Notes: generated by a model from the sequence alone, not told the origin. A stretch of DNA of 16,641 nucleotides from JAAZLA01 sp964560975 (GCA_964560975.1 CAZLNE010000040.1:1-16641), one strand, 5' to 3'. Counted from the first letter of the stretch, positions 1 through 8,369 are shown. Made by a program: numbers and translations.

Positions 1-362
1 GTGAAGAAGCAAAGGCATTAATTAAGAACGGATGCAAACTTGTAGCAGAAGGTGCTAACATGCCTTCAACACCTGAAGCTGTAGCAGCCTTCCAGAGTTC
101 AGGTGTTTTATTTGCACCTGGTAAGGCATCCAATGCCGGCGGAGTTGCTACATCCGGTTTGGAAATGAGCCAGAATTCAATGAGATATTCATGGAGCAGA
201 GAAGAAGTTGATGCAAAACTTAAAGGCATCATGAAAGATATTCATGATAGTGCTTATAACGCATCAAAGAAATTCGGGATGGAAGGAAACTACGTCGCAG
301 GAGCAAATATTGCCGGCTTTTTAAAAGTTGCACAAGCTATGATTGCTCAGGGTCTTGTATAA
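1..362 (+). CDS. gdhA: NADP-type glutamate dehydrogenase, C-terminal part (5' end outside window)
   Basis: The reading frame is already open at the left edge (codons in phase from base 3) and ends with TAA at 360-362, leaving about 119 C-terminal residues. The stretch AEGANMPSTPEAV is the conserved end of the Rossmann nucleotide-binding domain of hexameric bacterial glutamate dehydrogenases. The tail, with FAPGKASNAGGVATSGLEMSQ and a helical end GANIAGFLKVAQAM, is typical of the family. The enzyme interconverts 2-oxoglutarate plus ammonium and glutamate in the cytoplasm. Because the N-terminal half is missing, cofactor preference is inferred from overall resemblance to NADP-dependent GdhA. 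An intrinsic terminator follows about 55 bases downstream, so this gene appears to end its transcription unit. Confidence 0.95.
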   Translation, partial: EEAKALIKNGCKLVAEGANMPSTPEAVAAFQSSGVLFAPGKASNAGGVATSGLEMSQNSMRYSWSREEVDAKLKGIMKDIHDSAYNASKKFGMEGNYVAGANIAGFLKVAQAMIAQGLV

Positions 363-417
363 TTAATAATCTGATTTTGAACTATTTAAAATTCGATACA
401 CTTAATTTGACCTGAAT

Positions 418-455
418 AAAACGGCAGCTGGTTATTCCATCTGCCGTTTTTATTT
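418..455 (+). terminator. Intrinsic terminator downstream of gdhA
   Basis: Bases 418-427 (AAAACGGCAG) pair perfectly with 441-450 (CTGCCGTTTT). After one mismatch, an inner TGG/CCA extension (429-431 with 437-439) leaves a TTATT loop. A T-rich tail follows. The position, between the gdhA stop and the next start, fits rho-independent termination of gdhA. Confidence 0.85.
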
Positions 456-477
456 ATAAAAGTAAATGGAGGGTTTT

Positions 478-1224
478 ATGGTTTTATTTTCATCGAATAA
501 AAATTGTCAGGAGCATGAGGTAGAGCATTCGTATATGGCGCTTCGCCAATTAATTGGCATTCTGGGTATGTTTTNNNNNNNNNNTGGTACAGAAGATTGC
601 CTGCCGTTGAATTGCTTTTCTTCGATCAGTGCAACGTATCATACGAATGCAGGACCAATAATGGTTGGGTTATTGTTTTGTGTAGGGCTTTTCCTTGTAA
701 CATATGACGGTTATGAAAAACTGGATAAAATTATTTCTACAATATGCGGGATTGCTGCTATGGGGATTGCCTTTTTCCCTTGTACTTTAAAGGCTCTATC
801 AATTGATGATGCGGGTACTTCTCTTGGTATGAGGGTTGGAATTTTCAATCTTCCTATTGAGATTTCTAATGTTGTTCATCTTGTTTTTGCAGCTGCATTC
901 TTTTTACTGCTTGCTTATAACTCATGTTTTCTTTTTACAAAGACCAAGGATAAGGATTCTATGTCTGATGAAAAGAAAAAGAGAAATGTGCTCTATAAAA
1001 TTTGCGGGCTGGTAATTTTTATTTCTATTATCTGCATTCTTGTTATAAATCTTTTATATACCTTTTTGTTTTCTGCAAATCCTCCGGATTTTTATGCCTT
1101 TGAGTATACTCCTTACGGCATTGTGTTTGAAACAATAATGCTTATAGCCTTCGGTCTTTCCTGGCTTACAAAAGGCGGTGCAATAATGCGCGATATTGAT
1201 GCCGGTGAATCTCATACTAAATGA
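478..1224 (+). CDS. DUF998-like multi-pass membrane protein (contains 10-N gap)
   Basis: ATG at 478 is preferred over an in-frame ATG at 466, because GGAGGG (468-473) lies just ahead of 478 at normal spacing and overlaps the upstream ATG. The product is about 248 residues with roughly six hydrophobic segments: near residues 23-45 (partly in the gap), after the SISATYHT motif (MVGLLFCVGLFLVTY), around GIAAMGIAFFP, then VVHLVFAAAFFLLL, a long segment containing LVIFISIICILVI, and a last one near ETIMLIAFGL. The order 'RQLIG…SISATYHT…VGLLF…YDGY…GIAAMGIAFFP' is what I know from small DUF998-type bacterial membrane proteins of unknown function. A 10-N run sits at the first membrane segment. The frame stays open across it, but the true number of missing bases is unknown. 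The stop is followed closely by the sialate O-acetylesterase gene with no visible promoter, so the two are probably co-transcribed. No function can be assigned. Confidence 0.8.
   Translation: MVLFSSNKNCQEHEVEHSYMALRQLIGILGMFXXXXGTEDCLPLNCFSSISATYHTNAGPIMVGLLFCVGLFLVTYDGYEKLDKIISTICGIAAMGIAFFPCTLKALSIDDAGTSLGMRVGIFNLPIEISNVVHLVFAAAFFLLLAYNSCFLFTKTKDKDSMSDEKKKRNVLYKICGLVIFISIICILVINLLYTFLFSANPPDFYAFEYTPYGIVFETIMLIAFGLSWLTKGGAIMRDIDAGESHTK
575..584. other. Assembly gap (10 N)
   Basis: Ten undetermined bases lie inside the first hydrophobic segment of the membrane protein gene. The reading frame continues on both sides with family-like sequence, so the gene is probably intact. A run of exactly ten N is often a placeholder, so its length should not be taken literally. 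Confidence 0.99.
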
Positions 1225-1263
1225 TTGCTGAATATAGTTTGTAAAAATATTTTGGAGAATAGT

Positions 1264-2898
1264 ATGCTTAAAATTCCTTCTGTTTTTTCTAATGGTATGG
1301 TTCTGCAGCGGCAGAAAAAAATACATTTTTGGGGTTCAATAACTGATATTTCCGGCTGCGGATGCAGCGTAGCAGTACAGCTTCAGGACAAAGGTACTGC
1401 AATTGCCTCTTCTTATACATCTGTACAGGAGGACGGCTCGTGGGCCTGTGCTCTCCCGCCTCAAAAAGAGGGCGGACCATACGCTGTTCAAATCTGCCTT
1501 GAAAATGAGGGCAAGAAAAGTATTAGTACTAAAGAATTCTGCGATGTCATGATTGGAGAGGTTTGGCTTGCAGGCGGGCAGTCCAATATGGAGTATGAGC
1601 TGTGTAATGATACTGATGGCAAGCTGCTGCTGGGAAATCCGCCCGATCTTCCTATACGATACTTTTATACTCCGAAAATATCATTTACCGGCAGGGAACT
1701 TGAAGAGGCTGAACTAAAAAATACCTGGCAGGAAAATGGAAGTGACGGCATGAAGCACTGGTCGGCAGCCGCTTATTTTGCTGTACAGAAAATGTGCAGT
1801 GAACTAACAGGAATTACCTTTGGTATAATTGGATGTAATTGGGGCGGTTCCTATGCAGTTAACTGGATGGATGTTGAAACATCAACGGCTCGTAATGATA
1901 CGGCGGTGTATCAGCGGGAGTATGAAGACAAAGTAAAAAACCTCAGCGATGAAGAAGCAGAACGGCTCACTGCAGAATATATAGCGTACCACGAAGAATG
2001 GAATAAAAAGGTCATGGCATTTCAAGCAGATAAACCGGATGCTTCATGGAAAGAGCTCGTCGAGCATGCAGGTGAGTGCAGGTGGCCGGGACCAATGACG
2101 AGAAAACATGAGTTTAGACCCGGCGGTTTATATGAAAGCATGATAAAAAGAATTGCGCCCTATTCTCTGCGCGGATTTCTGTATTATCAGGGGGAAAGCG
2201 ATGACAAAAAGCCTCATTTATACCGGGATTTGTTATCAGCTCTTATACTATTCTGGCGGAAAATATGGAAGGATGAAGAGCTTTTCTTTATGATTTTTCA
2301 GCTGACTGTATACACCCTTGATGAAGACAGCAGCGGCTGTTCCTGGGCTGTAATTCGCCGGGCGCAGGAATCGGTTTTTAAACAGATGAGAAATACGGGA
2401 TTAACCGTTATTACAGACTGCGGCGAGAGGCGCGATATACACCCCAAGGCAAAGAGAACCCCCGGGGAGAGAGCGGGTTCTCAGATTCTTCACGCAGTCT
2501 ACGGACAACCCTGTACGCATGCCTATAGCCCTCTTTTTTCTTCGTTTAACATTATTGAAAACACTGTTAAAGTTCATTTCTCATATGCCGCGGAAGGTTT
2601 ACGTCTTGTTTGGAATAATGCCGGGAATGATGTAATTAAAGATGAGCTGTTTTTATGCGCCGGGAAAATTTCTGCAGAGGATAACCCTTTCTCTGTGCTG
2701 GACGAAAAAGGAATTCAGTATCCCTCAGATGTAAGAATTGAGAAAGATGCCGTATCCGGATCGTATGTTGTTATTTTGTCTTCTTCAAAGGTTAAAAAGC
2801 CTTCCGGGGCTTCTTACGGCTGGGCTAACTGGTTTAATACCATGCTGTATAGTAAGAACGGATATGCTGTAAGCCCGTTTAATACGCTGTATTCATAA
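1264..2898 (+). CDS. Sialate O-acetylesterase (SGNH-hydrolase fold)
   Basis: The ATG at 1264 has GGAG at 1254-1257, six bases upstream. An in-frame TTG at 1225 immediately follows the previous stop and has no ribosome binding site, so it is not chosen. The 544-residue product opens like sialate O-acetylesterases (FSNGMVLQRQ, a beta-rich N-terminal part) and carries the SGNH blocks: GEVWLAGGQSNM with nucleophile Ser107, YYQGES at 307-312, and DIHPKAK with Asp391 and His393 as the likely remaining catalytic residues. Such enzymes remove O-acetyl esters from sialic acids or from other acetylated sugars. No signal peptide is visible, so it should act in the cytoplasm on imported sugars. No sialic-acid transport or catabolic genes are seen nearby, so the substrate is inferred from family only; acetyl-xylan or other acetyl-sugar esterase activity is possible. 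Confidence 0.88.
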   Translation: MLKIPSVFSNGMVLQRQKKIHFWGSITDISGCGCSVAVQLQDKGTAIASSYTSVQEDGSWACALPPQKEGGPYAVQICLENEGKKSISTKEFCDVMIGEVWLAGGQSNMEYELCNDTDGKLLLGNPPDLPIRYFYTPKISFTGRELEEAELKNTWQENGSDGMKHWSAAAYFAVQKMCSELTGITFGIIGCNWGGSYAVNWMDVETSTARNDTAVYQREYEDKVKNLSDEEAERLTAEYIAYHEEWNKKVMAFQADKPDASWKELVEHAGECRWPGPMTRKHEFRPGGLYESMIKRIAPYSLRGFLYYQGESDDKKPHLYRDLLSALILFWRKIWKDEELFFMIFQLTVYTLDEDSSGCSWAVIRRAQESVFKQMRNTGLTVITDCGERRDIHPKAKRTPGERAGSQILHAVYGQPCTHAYSPLFSSFNIIENTVKVHFSYAAEGLRLVWNNAGNDVIKDELFLCAGKISAEDNPFSVLDEKGIQYPSDVRIEKDAVSGSYVVILSSSKVKKPSGASYGWANWFNTMLYSKNGYAVSPFNTLYS

Positions 2899-2908
2899 AT
2901 AGAAAAGA

Positions 2909-2937
2909 TTGACGTGATAACGAATTTTTGTCACAAT
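2909..2937 (+). promoter_or_regulatory. Promoter candidate for the MetY-type gene
   Basis: TTGACG (2909-2914) is separated by 17 bases from CACAAT (2932-2937), and TG precedes the -10 in the extended position (2929-2930). The predicted transcript would start near 2944, about 20 bases before the start codon. An imperfect inverted repeat, GTGATAA (2914-2920) and TTGTCAC (2928-2934), fills the spacer and could be an operator. Consensus match only. Confidence 0.5.
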
Positions 2938-2964
2938 AAGAATAAATGATGCTGGAGGATGTAT

Positions 2965-4227
2965 ATGAATTTAGAAACACAATGTTTACATGAGGGGTAT
3001 AAGCCAAAAAATGGAGAGCCGAGGGTTGTACCGATTGTGCAAAGCACTACCTATTGTTTTGATTCAACTGAACATATTGCGCGTTTATTTGATATGCCTA
3101 CTGAATTCATGTATTCCAGATTCGCTAATCCTACTTGTGATGCTGTCGAAAAAAAACTTGCTGCCATGGAAGGCGGAAAAGCTGCCATGCTCACTTCAAG
3201 CGGACAGGCTGCATCTCTATTATCTATTTTAAATATATGCAGTGCAGGAGAAAGCTTTATTGCTGCTGCTGGTATTTATGGTGGAACAATAAACTTGTTC
3301 GGTGTTACTTTGAAAAAAATGGGAATTGAGTGTATTTGGGTTTCTCCAGATGCTTCTGTAGAAGATATTCAAAAAGCATTTAAACCAAATACAAAGGCCG
3401 TTTTTAGTGAAACTTTAACAAATCCTGCTCTCGCGGTATGTGATATTGAAAAATTTGCACAGGCTGCTCATGCAAATAATGTTCCCCTTATTGTAGATAA
3501 TACATTTGCCACGCCATATTTGTGTCGGCCTTTTGACTTTGGAGCAGATATTGTAACACATTCAACTTCCAAGTATCTTGATGGTCATGCACTGCAGGTA
3601 GGCGGTGTAATTATCGATTCCGGTAAGTTTAACTGGTCAAATGGCAAATTCCCAGATTTTACAACGCCGGATAATAGTTACCACGGGGTTGTGTATACAG
3701 AGGCTTTTGGGGAACTTGCCTATATTATTAAGGCCCGTATGCAGCTCATGAGAGATTTTGGTTGTTATCCGGCTGCACATTCAGCTTTTTTACTTAATCT
3801 TGGCATTGAAACATTGCCGGTTCGAATGAAACAGTATTGTGAGAATGCATTAATTGTAGCAAAGCATTTTCAAAAATCCTCAAAAATTGAGTCGGTTAGG
3901 TATCCGGGATTAGAAAATGATCCATACCACAAGCTTGCTCAAAAGTATTTGCCTAAAGGAACAAGCGGAGTTATATCAATCTCTATTAAGGGCGGAAGAA
4001 ACGCAGCTGTTCGATTTATGGATTCTTTAAAACTTGCTTCGAATGTTGTTCACGTCGCAGATATTCGTACCTGTGTATTGCATCCGGCTTCTGCCACTCA
4101 TAGACAGCTTACCGATGACCAACTTAAAGATGCCGGCATAGATGCAGGTATGATTCGTTTTTCCTGCGGGCTTGAACATGTTGACGATATTATTGCCGAT
4201 ATTGACCAGGCTCTTGGGGCGGTTTAA
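2965..4227 (+). CDS. metY: O-acetylhomoserine sulfhydrylase (MetY-type, PLP enzyme)
   Basis: The start ATG at 2965 lies six bases after GGAGG (2954-2958); an in-frame ATG at 2959 abuts that site and is unlikely to be used. The product has 420 residues, the usual MetY length. It is a Cys/Met-metabolism PLP enzyme. YSR at 50-52 would bind the cofactor phosphate, Tyr105 in YGG stacks on the ring, SSGQAA is at 78-83, Asp178 lies in VDNTFATP, and Lys203 in HSTSKYLDGH forms the Schiff base. The segment SGKFNW…FPDFT…PDNSYHGVVYTEAFG is characteristic of O-acetylhomoserine sulfhydrylases. Methionine gamma-lyases instead have Cys after TyrGly, where Gly107 is found here. The predicted reaction is O-acetylhomoserine plus sulfide to homocysteine plus acetate in the cytoplasm. 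A gamma-lyase side activity cannot be excluded. It has its own promoter candidate. Confidence 0.88.
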   Translation: MNLETQCLHEGYKPKNGEPRVVPIVQSTTYCFDSTEHIARLFDMPTEFMYSRFANPTCDAVEKKLAAMEGGKAAMLTSSGQAASLLSILNICSAGESFIAAAGIYGGTINLFGVTLKKMGIECIWVSPDASVEDIQKAFKPNTKAVFSETLTNPALAVCDIEKFAQAAHANNVPLIVDNTFATPYLCRPFDFGADIVTHSTSKYLDGHALQVGGVIIDSGKFNWSNGKFPDFTTPDNSYHGVVYTEAFGELAYIIKARMQLMRDFGCYPAAHSAFLLNLGIETLPVRMKQYCENALIVAKHFQKSSKIESVRYPGLENDPYHKLAQKYLPKGTSGVISISIKGGRNAAVRFMDSLKLASNVVHVADIRTCVLHPASATHRQLTDDQLKDAGIDAGMIRFSCGLEHVDDIIADIDQALGAV

Positions 4228-4297
4228 AAAAGGATAATTCTTTCTCTTTATCTGATGAAGTGTAGGAAATCTGTTTTCTATAAAGTTTTCTTTGAAA

Positions 4298-4335
4298 TAT
4301 AATCGCTTGAAATATCAGTCTTTTTATGTCAAAAT
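4298..4335 (+). promoter_or_regulatory. Promoter candidates ahead of thyX
   Basis: The 138-base gap before thyX holds a perfect TATAAT at 4298-4303 without a good -35. A second candidate is TTGAAA (4307-4312) with 17-base spacing to CAAAAT (4330-4335). No terminator is evident after the preceding gene, so read-through from metY is also possible. Which element works cannot be decided from sequence. Confidence 0.3.
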
Positions 4336-4365
4336 AGCTTTATTATTTATTGAAAGAGGTTAATC

Positions 4366-5202
4366 ATGGCACATTGTGTAGTACCCGAAGCAGAAGAAAT
4401 ACTGGATAAAGAATACAAAGTTCTCGATAAGGGTTTTGTTAGACTTGTTGATTATTATGGCGGAGATGCAAGAATTGTTCAGTCTGCCCGTGTTTCTTAC
4501 GGTGAAGGTACAAAAACTGTACGTGAAGATGCCGGGTTAATTGATTATCTTCTTAGACATGATCATACATCGCCTTTTGAGCAAGTTGTGTTAACCTTTC
4601 ACTTAAAAATGCCAATTTTTATTGCACGGCAATGGGTTAGGCATAGAACTGCCCGTTTAAATGAAATATCGGGCCGGTATTCTGTTATGCGTGATGAATT
4701 TTATGTTCCAAATGATGAGGATATTTGCAAGCAAAGTACTGATAATAAGCAGGGAAGATCGACAGAAAAGGTTTCTCAGGAATTTTGTACTATGGTCAAG
4801 AGTAGTCTTGAAAAAGGGCAAAAAGATTCTTATGTTGAATACTTATCGCTCATAGAGAGCGGTCTTGCACGGGAAATAGCCCGTGTAAACTTGCCTTTAT
4901 CCTTATACACTGAAATGTATTGGCAGATAGATTTACATAATCTTTTTCATTTTTTGCGTTTGCGCTTGGACTCGCATGCTCAAAAGGAAATTCGGGATTA
5001 TGCACAGGTTTTACTTGATATTACTAGAAAGGTTGCTCCTTTAGCGGTGAAATCTTTTGAAAATCATAAACAGCATGCTGTTAATTTTTCCGGTAAAGAG
5101 ATGAAGGCATTAAAGCTTCTCTTGGAAGGAAAAGAATCAACGCTTAGCGGTAAGGATTTAGAACGCTTTAATGAAAAAATACGTACAGGCAAACAGCTTT
5201 AA
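4366..5202 (+). CDS. thyX: Flavin-dependent thymidylate synthase ThyX
   Basis: The start follows AAAGAGG at 4353-4359, six bases upstream. The 278-residue product contains the ThyX signature RHRx7S, seen as RHRTARLNEIS with Arg92-His93-Arg94 and Ser102, followed by GRYSVM. Other family hallmarks are HTSPFEQVVLTFHLKMPIF near residue 66 and the later REIARVNLPLSLYTEMYW and FHFLRLRLDSHAQKEIR, which shape the dUMP and FAD sites. The enzyme makes dTMP from dUMP with methylene-tetrahydrofolate and reduced flavin, acting as a cytoplasmic homotetramer. The C-terminal 35 residues are lysine-rich and not part of the core. The last codons overlap the end of the convergent minus-strand gene by four bases, and no terminator separates them. 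Confidence 0.95.
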   Translation: MAHCVVPEAEEILDKEYKVLDKGFVRLVDYYGGDARIVQSARVSYGEGTKTVREDAGLIDYLLRHDHTSPFEQVVLTFHLKMPIFIARQWVRHRTARLNEISGRYSVMRDEFYVPNDEDICKQSTDNKQGRSTEKVSQEFCTMVKSSLEKGQKDSYVEYLSLIESGLAREIARVNLPLSLYTEMYWQIDLHNLFHFLRLRLDSHAQKEIRDYAQVLLDITRKVAPLAVKSFENHKQHAVNFSGKEMKALKLLLEGKESTLSGKDLERFNEKIRTGKQL

Positions 5203-7274
5203 GTATCTTGGTTTTGTGTATCATCTGGTTTTGTCTTATGCAGGTTTTTCATTTTAACTCTTTGCAAAAAAAGAGAATTCTGATCGTTTCGTGTAGGAAC
5301 AGAGAAAATAGGGGAACCATCTTCTTGTGATACACGGTATGGAATCTTTCCTGCATTTACATAACCGGGACTATCAGCATCGTTTATCCACCAGTCAAGT
5401 ACGGCTATAATACAAAGCGTGTATTTTAAAAGGTTTATGTTATTTGCATTATTAGATTTTTTTCCGCCTAATAGTACATCAATTCTTCTTGACACTACAT
5501 TTGGTACATCAAAACGATATGGTGCAAAAAGGTTAGCGGCTCCATATATATCTTCATTAGCTTTTTCTATATTCTGAGAGATTAAGTTACTGTTTTGATC
5601 TGCACGGGTAATAAGTAATGAAAAAATAGATTTTAGATATTCAACCCTCTTAGGAATGGGCTTATACGTTGCATCTTTATCGGGCTTTTCCATAAATATA
5701 AGTTCGAAAGATAAATGAGGCAGAAATAGATATTTAGTTTGCCACAATAGATTGGACAGCTTTTTTTTTGCATAGGGTGAAATGCCGAAATCTGATTGTG
5801 TATATATGTGGTTTACATAGTCTTTGAGTTCTTCTAAATATAGTCGTTCACCTATGTGTTCCCGGTATAGAGACCATTCTGAAAAGATGTTTGTGAGGTT
5901 GTCCTCCAGTATGATAAAATCCGGTTCTTTATCTATACTGAATTTAATATTCCTGCATGCAACAAAAAAGTCTTCGAGTATTCTTTGGAGAATTAAGCAT
6001 ATCTGCATAGGATTTTCGGGGGTTATAAGATTGAATCCATCGGTAAACGAATATAAAGTTTGAAAATAAGGATACATATCTGGTTTTGTGTGAATACTAT
6101 TCCATCCTGCTTCCGGGAAAAGAGTATCCAATAGTTCGAGCCCCCGTTTTACTAATTCTGACCTTTTTTCGTTCTTTTTATCCTCTGGAAGATCTGCAGC
6201 GGAAGTATCTTTTTTTTCTGCCATTTCTTTTTCAGTATTTAATTCTTCATTAACTATTGGAGAAGAAGGGTCGACGATAGTTTGCTGGAGATCATCTTGT
6301 TCTTTCGTTGGTAAGATGAGATCATATTTAGTCATATCTAGAAAAGTAAGGATTTTTGATATTCTTGTTGTAAAAAAACTTGTATAGTCTTCATATTGTG
6401 TGCAGGACATGCGTAGTAAAAGAGGAAACATTCCTTTCATTATCTGACCATTTATATACAGCCATTCAGAAGCAGCGTCTTTTGCATATTGAAAAAGTGT
6501 CTCGTGGGAGGTTGTAACATAGGGAAGAATATCTGCATAGGCTTTTTTTATATATGTAATTATTCTGGTATCTCCAAGAAAGTATATGGTAAGTAGTCCT
6601 CTATAGAGTGATCTGGTAAAGGGAATGAGCATGGTTACGGTACACTCGTTGGATTTTCTTTCAAGCTCTGTATAGGCATCCCTCAATTCTTTAATATCCC
6701 ATTCAGTAATGAATTTTAGAGTTTTAAAAAAAGTGTTGGGATTTTGTTGTACCTGAAGTTTAAAGGGCTCTGGTGCATTAGTAATCAAACGATTCGATGC
6801 TGTAATAAATTTTTGTATATGTCCTAGATAGTTATGAAGGGTATTTAAAATAAACTCGGGTTGTACTCTATCTGAACCGCCTTTTGTTAAATTAATAAAA
6901 AAGGATAAAAAGCCGTAATTAGGTTTAATGTTATACTCAGGGCTTGCCATTAATTTATCAATTAAGGTTTTATCTTTTGAATTAATGAGCGGAAGACTTG
7001 TTCTTACATTTTTTTGCTTTTGTATAATAGGGTTAGGCGGAATTGTTGCCGGCTGAGATTTAGAGGATGAATCATTTTTATGTGCATAAGTTCTTTTTCT
7101 TTTATCAAGCTTGTCGGATGAGTTTATCGATTTTTCAACACCTACTTCACCACCAAGGAGTTTTGCTATTTTAATAGCTTCTTCATCTGAAACTTTCCCA
7201 ATATTTTTTCTGGTTTTTTCGAGTTCTCCAGGATTATATACAGCTTTGGGTTTCGCCTGCTTGTGGTTACTCAT
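5199..7274 (-). CDS. Large conserved hypothetical protein, 691 residues, function unknown
   Basis: The ATG at 7274 is preceded by GGAG six bases upstream on the minus strand. I do not recognise a family. The protein has no signal peptide and no membrane segments, so it is probably cytoplasmic. Residues 1 to about 110 are rich in Lys, Asn, Ser and Pro and look disordered. Residues 110-320 form a compact, mostly helical region with many aromatic residues. Residues 325-372 are a charged, low-complexity linker, and residues 375-691 are a second helical region containing LLWQTKYLFLPHLSF and ending in a polar tail. No enzymatic motif stands out. Only 12 bases separate it from the DUF2804 gene upstream, so the two form an operon. 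Base composition matches the neighbours, with no sign of transfer. It ends in a four-base overlap with thyX. Confidence 0.8.
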   Translation of the reverse strand: MSNHKQAKPKAVYNPGELEKTRKNIGKVSDEEAIKIAKLLGGEVGVEKSINSSDKLDKRKRTYAHKNDSSSKSQPATIPPNPIIQKQKNVRTSLPLINSKDKTLIDKLMASPEYNIKPNYGFLSFFINLTKGGSDRVQPEFILNTLHNYLGHIQKFITASNRLITNAPEPFKLQVQQNPNTFFKTLKFITEWDIKELRDAYTELERKSNECTVTMLIPFTRSLYRGLLTIYFLGDTRIITYIKKAYADILPYVTTSHETLFQYAKDAASEWLYINGQIMKGMFPLLLRMSCTQYEDYTSFFTTRISKILTFLDMTKYDLILPTKEQDDLQQTIVDPSSPIVNEELNTEKEMAEKKDTSAADLPEDKKNEKRSELVKRGLELLDTLFPEAGWNSIHTKPDMYPYFQTLYSFTDGFNLITPENPMQICLILQRILEDFFVACRNIKFSIDKEPDFIILEDNLTNIFSEWSLYREHIGERLYLEELKDYVNHIYTQSDFGISPYAKKKLSNLLWQTKYLFLPHLSFELIFMEKPDKDATYKPIPKRVEYLKSIFSLLITRADQNSNLISQNIEKANEDIYGAANLFAPYRFDVPNVVSRRIDVLLGGKKSNNANNINLLKYTLCIIAVLDWWINDADSPGYVNAGKIPYRVSQEDGSPIFSVPTRNDQNSLFLQRVKMKNLHKTKPDDTQNQDT

Positions 7275-7286
7275 GTAAATCTCCGT

Positions 7287-8351
7287 TTATAATCGGATAC
7301 GCTGTTTCCCAGCTATACCGGTAAAATCTTTGAGATTAATTTCTTCTGCATCTGATGTCAAAAGAACACCGTTAAATGAACCTTGTATGGTGTGATAGCG
7401 GGCATGAAGAATAAAAATACTGAATATTCTAAGATCATCTGAACGAGGTGTAAAAGAAAGGTCTATCATGCTTTCGGTGTCTTGAATAATCCATTTTCCA
7501 TTGAATCCTGAGGGGCGGGTAATTTTTACTGGTGGAAGAAGTGTCTTCTTTCCATCAATTATGAGAACATTGTTATTATACATGTCAGGTACAAAGGCAT
7601 CATTATTTGCCGTAGAAATTCTAAACACGACATGTTTCCCTTTTACCGTACCCTGTGCAGATAAAACATCCTCGTTATGACGTAAATTATAGTAGGCTCT
7701 TTTAATACCGAACAAAAAAAGACCATTTTGGTGATTAAAGTCTTCTATTTTATTTTTTTGTCTGCTTGTAAAAGCTCCATTAAACTCATTGGTCATCTGA
7801 TACATTGCACTACATCGTCTGAACGAAGGAGCTGGATTTACTGAAGTAAGCTGGGAAAATTGCTGCCCGGAGAAGGATGAAATAAATGTTCCTGAAATAC
7901 TTGGACGAACGTTATCACCTTTCATGCTGAAAATACAAGAGAATCGATTTATATGTCTATCCCAAGCAATGCGTACATAACGATTTCTACTAAAGGTAGC
8001 ACAGACAGAATTTTGAAGATTCTTGGGAATAAGACGTCTCCGTAAGCCCATAAAGTTATTGTAAGCGTATTTTTTACCTGTTTCTTTGTCCCAAATTACA
8101 AATTTGAGGTAGCCGAACATTTTGGCATCGAGCAATTCTATATTTCCGATGAAATTATCAGAGGTAAATTCAAAAAATAAGGTACTCCTAATTCTTAAAT
8201 TAGTAATGAAGGGAGGAAAGGGAAATACACCAAAAGGAAACCAAACACCACGGACATCGAGGCTTTTAGGCGGTTCTTCAAAAGATCCAAAAACAGGCTT
8301 ACCGTTTTTTACAAGAGATTCTGGTGTTTTAAAATATGTTCTAGAATACAA
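7287..8351 (-). CDS. DUF2804 family protein
   Basis: The likely start is TTG at 8349-8351, with GAGAGG seven bases upstream and no in-frame ATG close by. The 354-residue product matches my memory of DUF2804 in layout: an N-terminal part leading to WDRHINRFSCIFSMKG (residues 130-145); a central block GLFLFGIKRAYYNL (210-223); then a C-terminal series with DGKKTLLPPVKIT (266-278), GKWIIQDTESMIDLSFTP (285-302) and GSFNGVLLTSDAEEINLKDF (324-343). DUF2804 proteins are beta-rich and of unknown biochemical role. They are scattered through bacteria, including treponemes. There is no signal peptide. It leads a two-gene operon with the 691-residue protein, so the two may work together. The family call rests on pattern recognition, not on a profile search. 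Confidence 0.72.
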   Translation of the reverse strand: MYSRTYFKTPESLVKNGKPVFGSFEEPPKSLDVRGVWFPFGVFPFPPFITNLRIRSTLFFEFTSDNFIGNIELLDAKMFGYLKFVIWDKETGKKYAYNNFMGLRRRLIPKNLQNSVCATFSRNRYVRIAWDRHINRFSCIFSMKGDNVRPSISGTFISSFSGQQFSQLTSVNPAPSFRRCSAMYQMTNEFNGAFTSRQKNKIEDFNHQNGLFLFGIKRAYYNLRHNEDVLSAQGTVKGKHVVFRISTANNDAFVPDMYNNNVLIIDGKKTLLPPVKITRPSGFNGKWIIQDTESMIDLSFTPRSDDLRIFSIFILHARYHTIQGSFNGVLLTSDAEEINLKDFTGIAGKQRIRL

Positions 8352-8369
8352 AGTTAAACCTCTCTGTCA

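Noticed and set aside
2454..2482. 8-bp inverted repeat GAGAACCC / GGGTTCTC with a 13-base loop
   Set aside because: Several 8-bp repeats are expected by chance in this length; it lies within the esterase coding sequence and has no T tract.
2914..2934. CRP-type binding site in the metY promoter
   Set aside because: The GTGA and TCAC half-sites are 13 bases apart instead of the six expected for a CRP site.
2965..4227. Methionine gamma-lyase as the function of the PLP enzyme
   Set aside because: The gamma-lyase active-site Cys is Gly107 here, and the long SGKFNW…SYHGV segment is typical of O-acetylhomoserine sulfhydrylases.
4231..4250. Possible terminator after metY (AAAGGATAATTCTTT region)
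   Set aside because: Stem is very short and AU-rich with a wobble; not credible as an intrinsic terminator.
4865..4888. Small hairpin CACGGG / CCCGTG inside thyX
   Set aside because: Only six perfect pairs, within conserved coding sequence, with no regulatory context.
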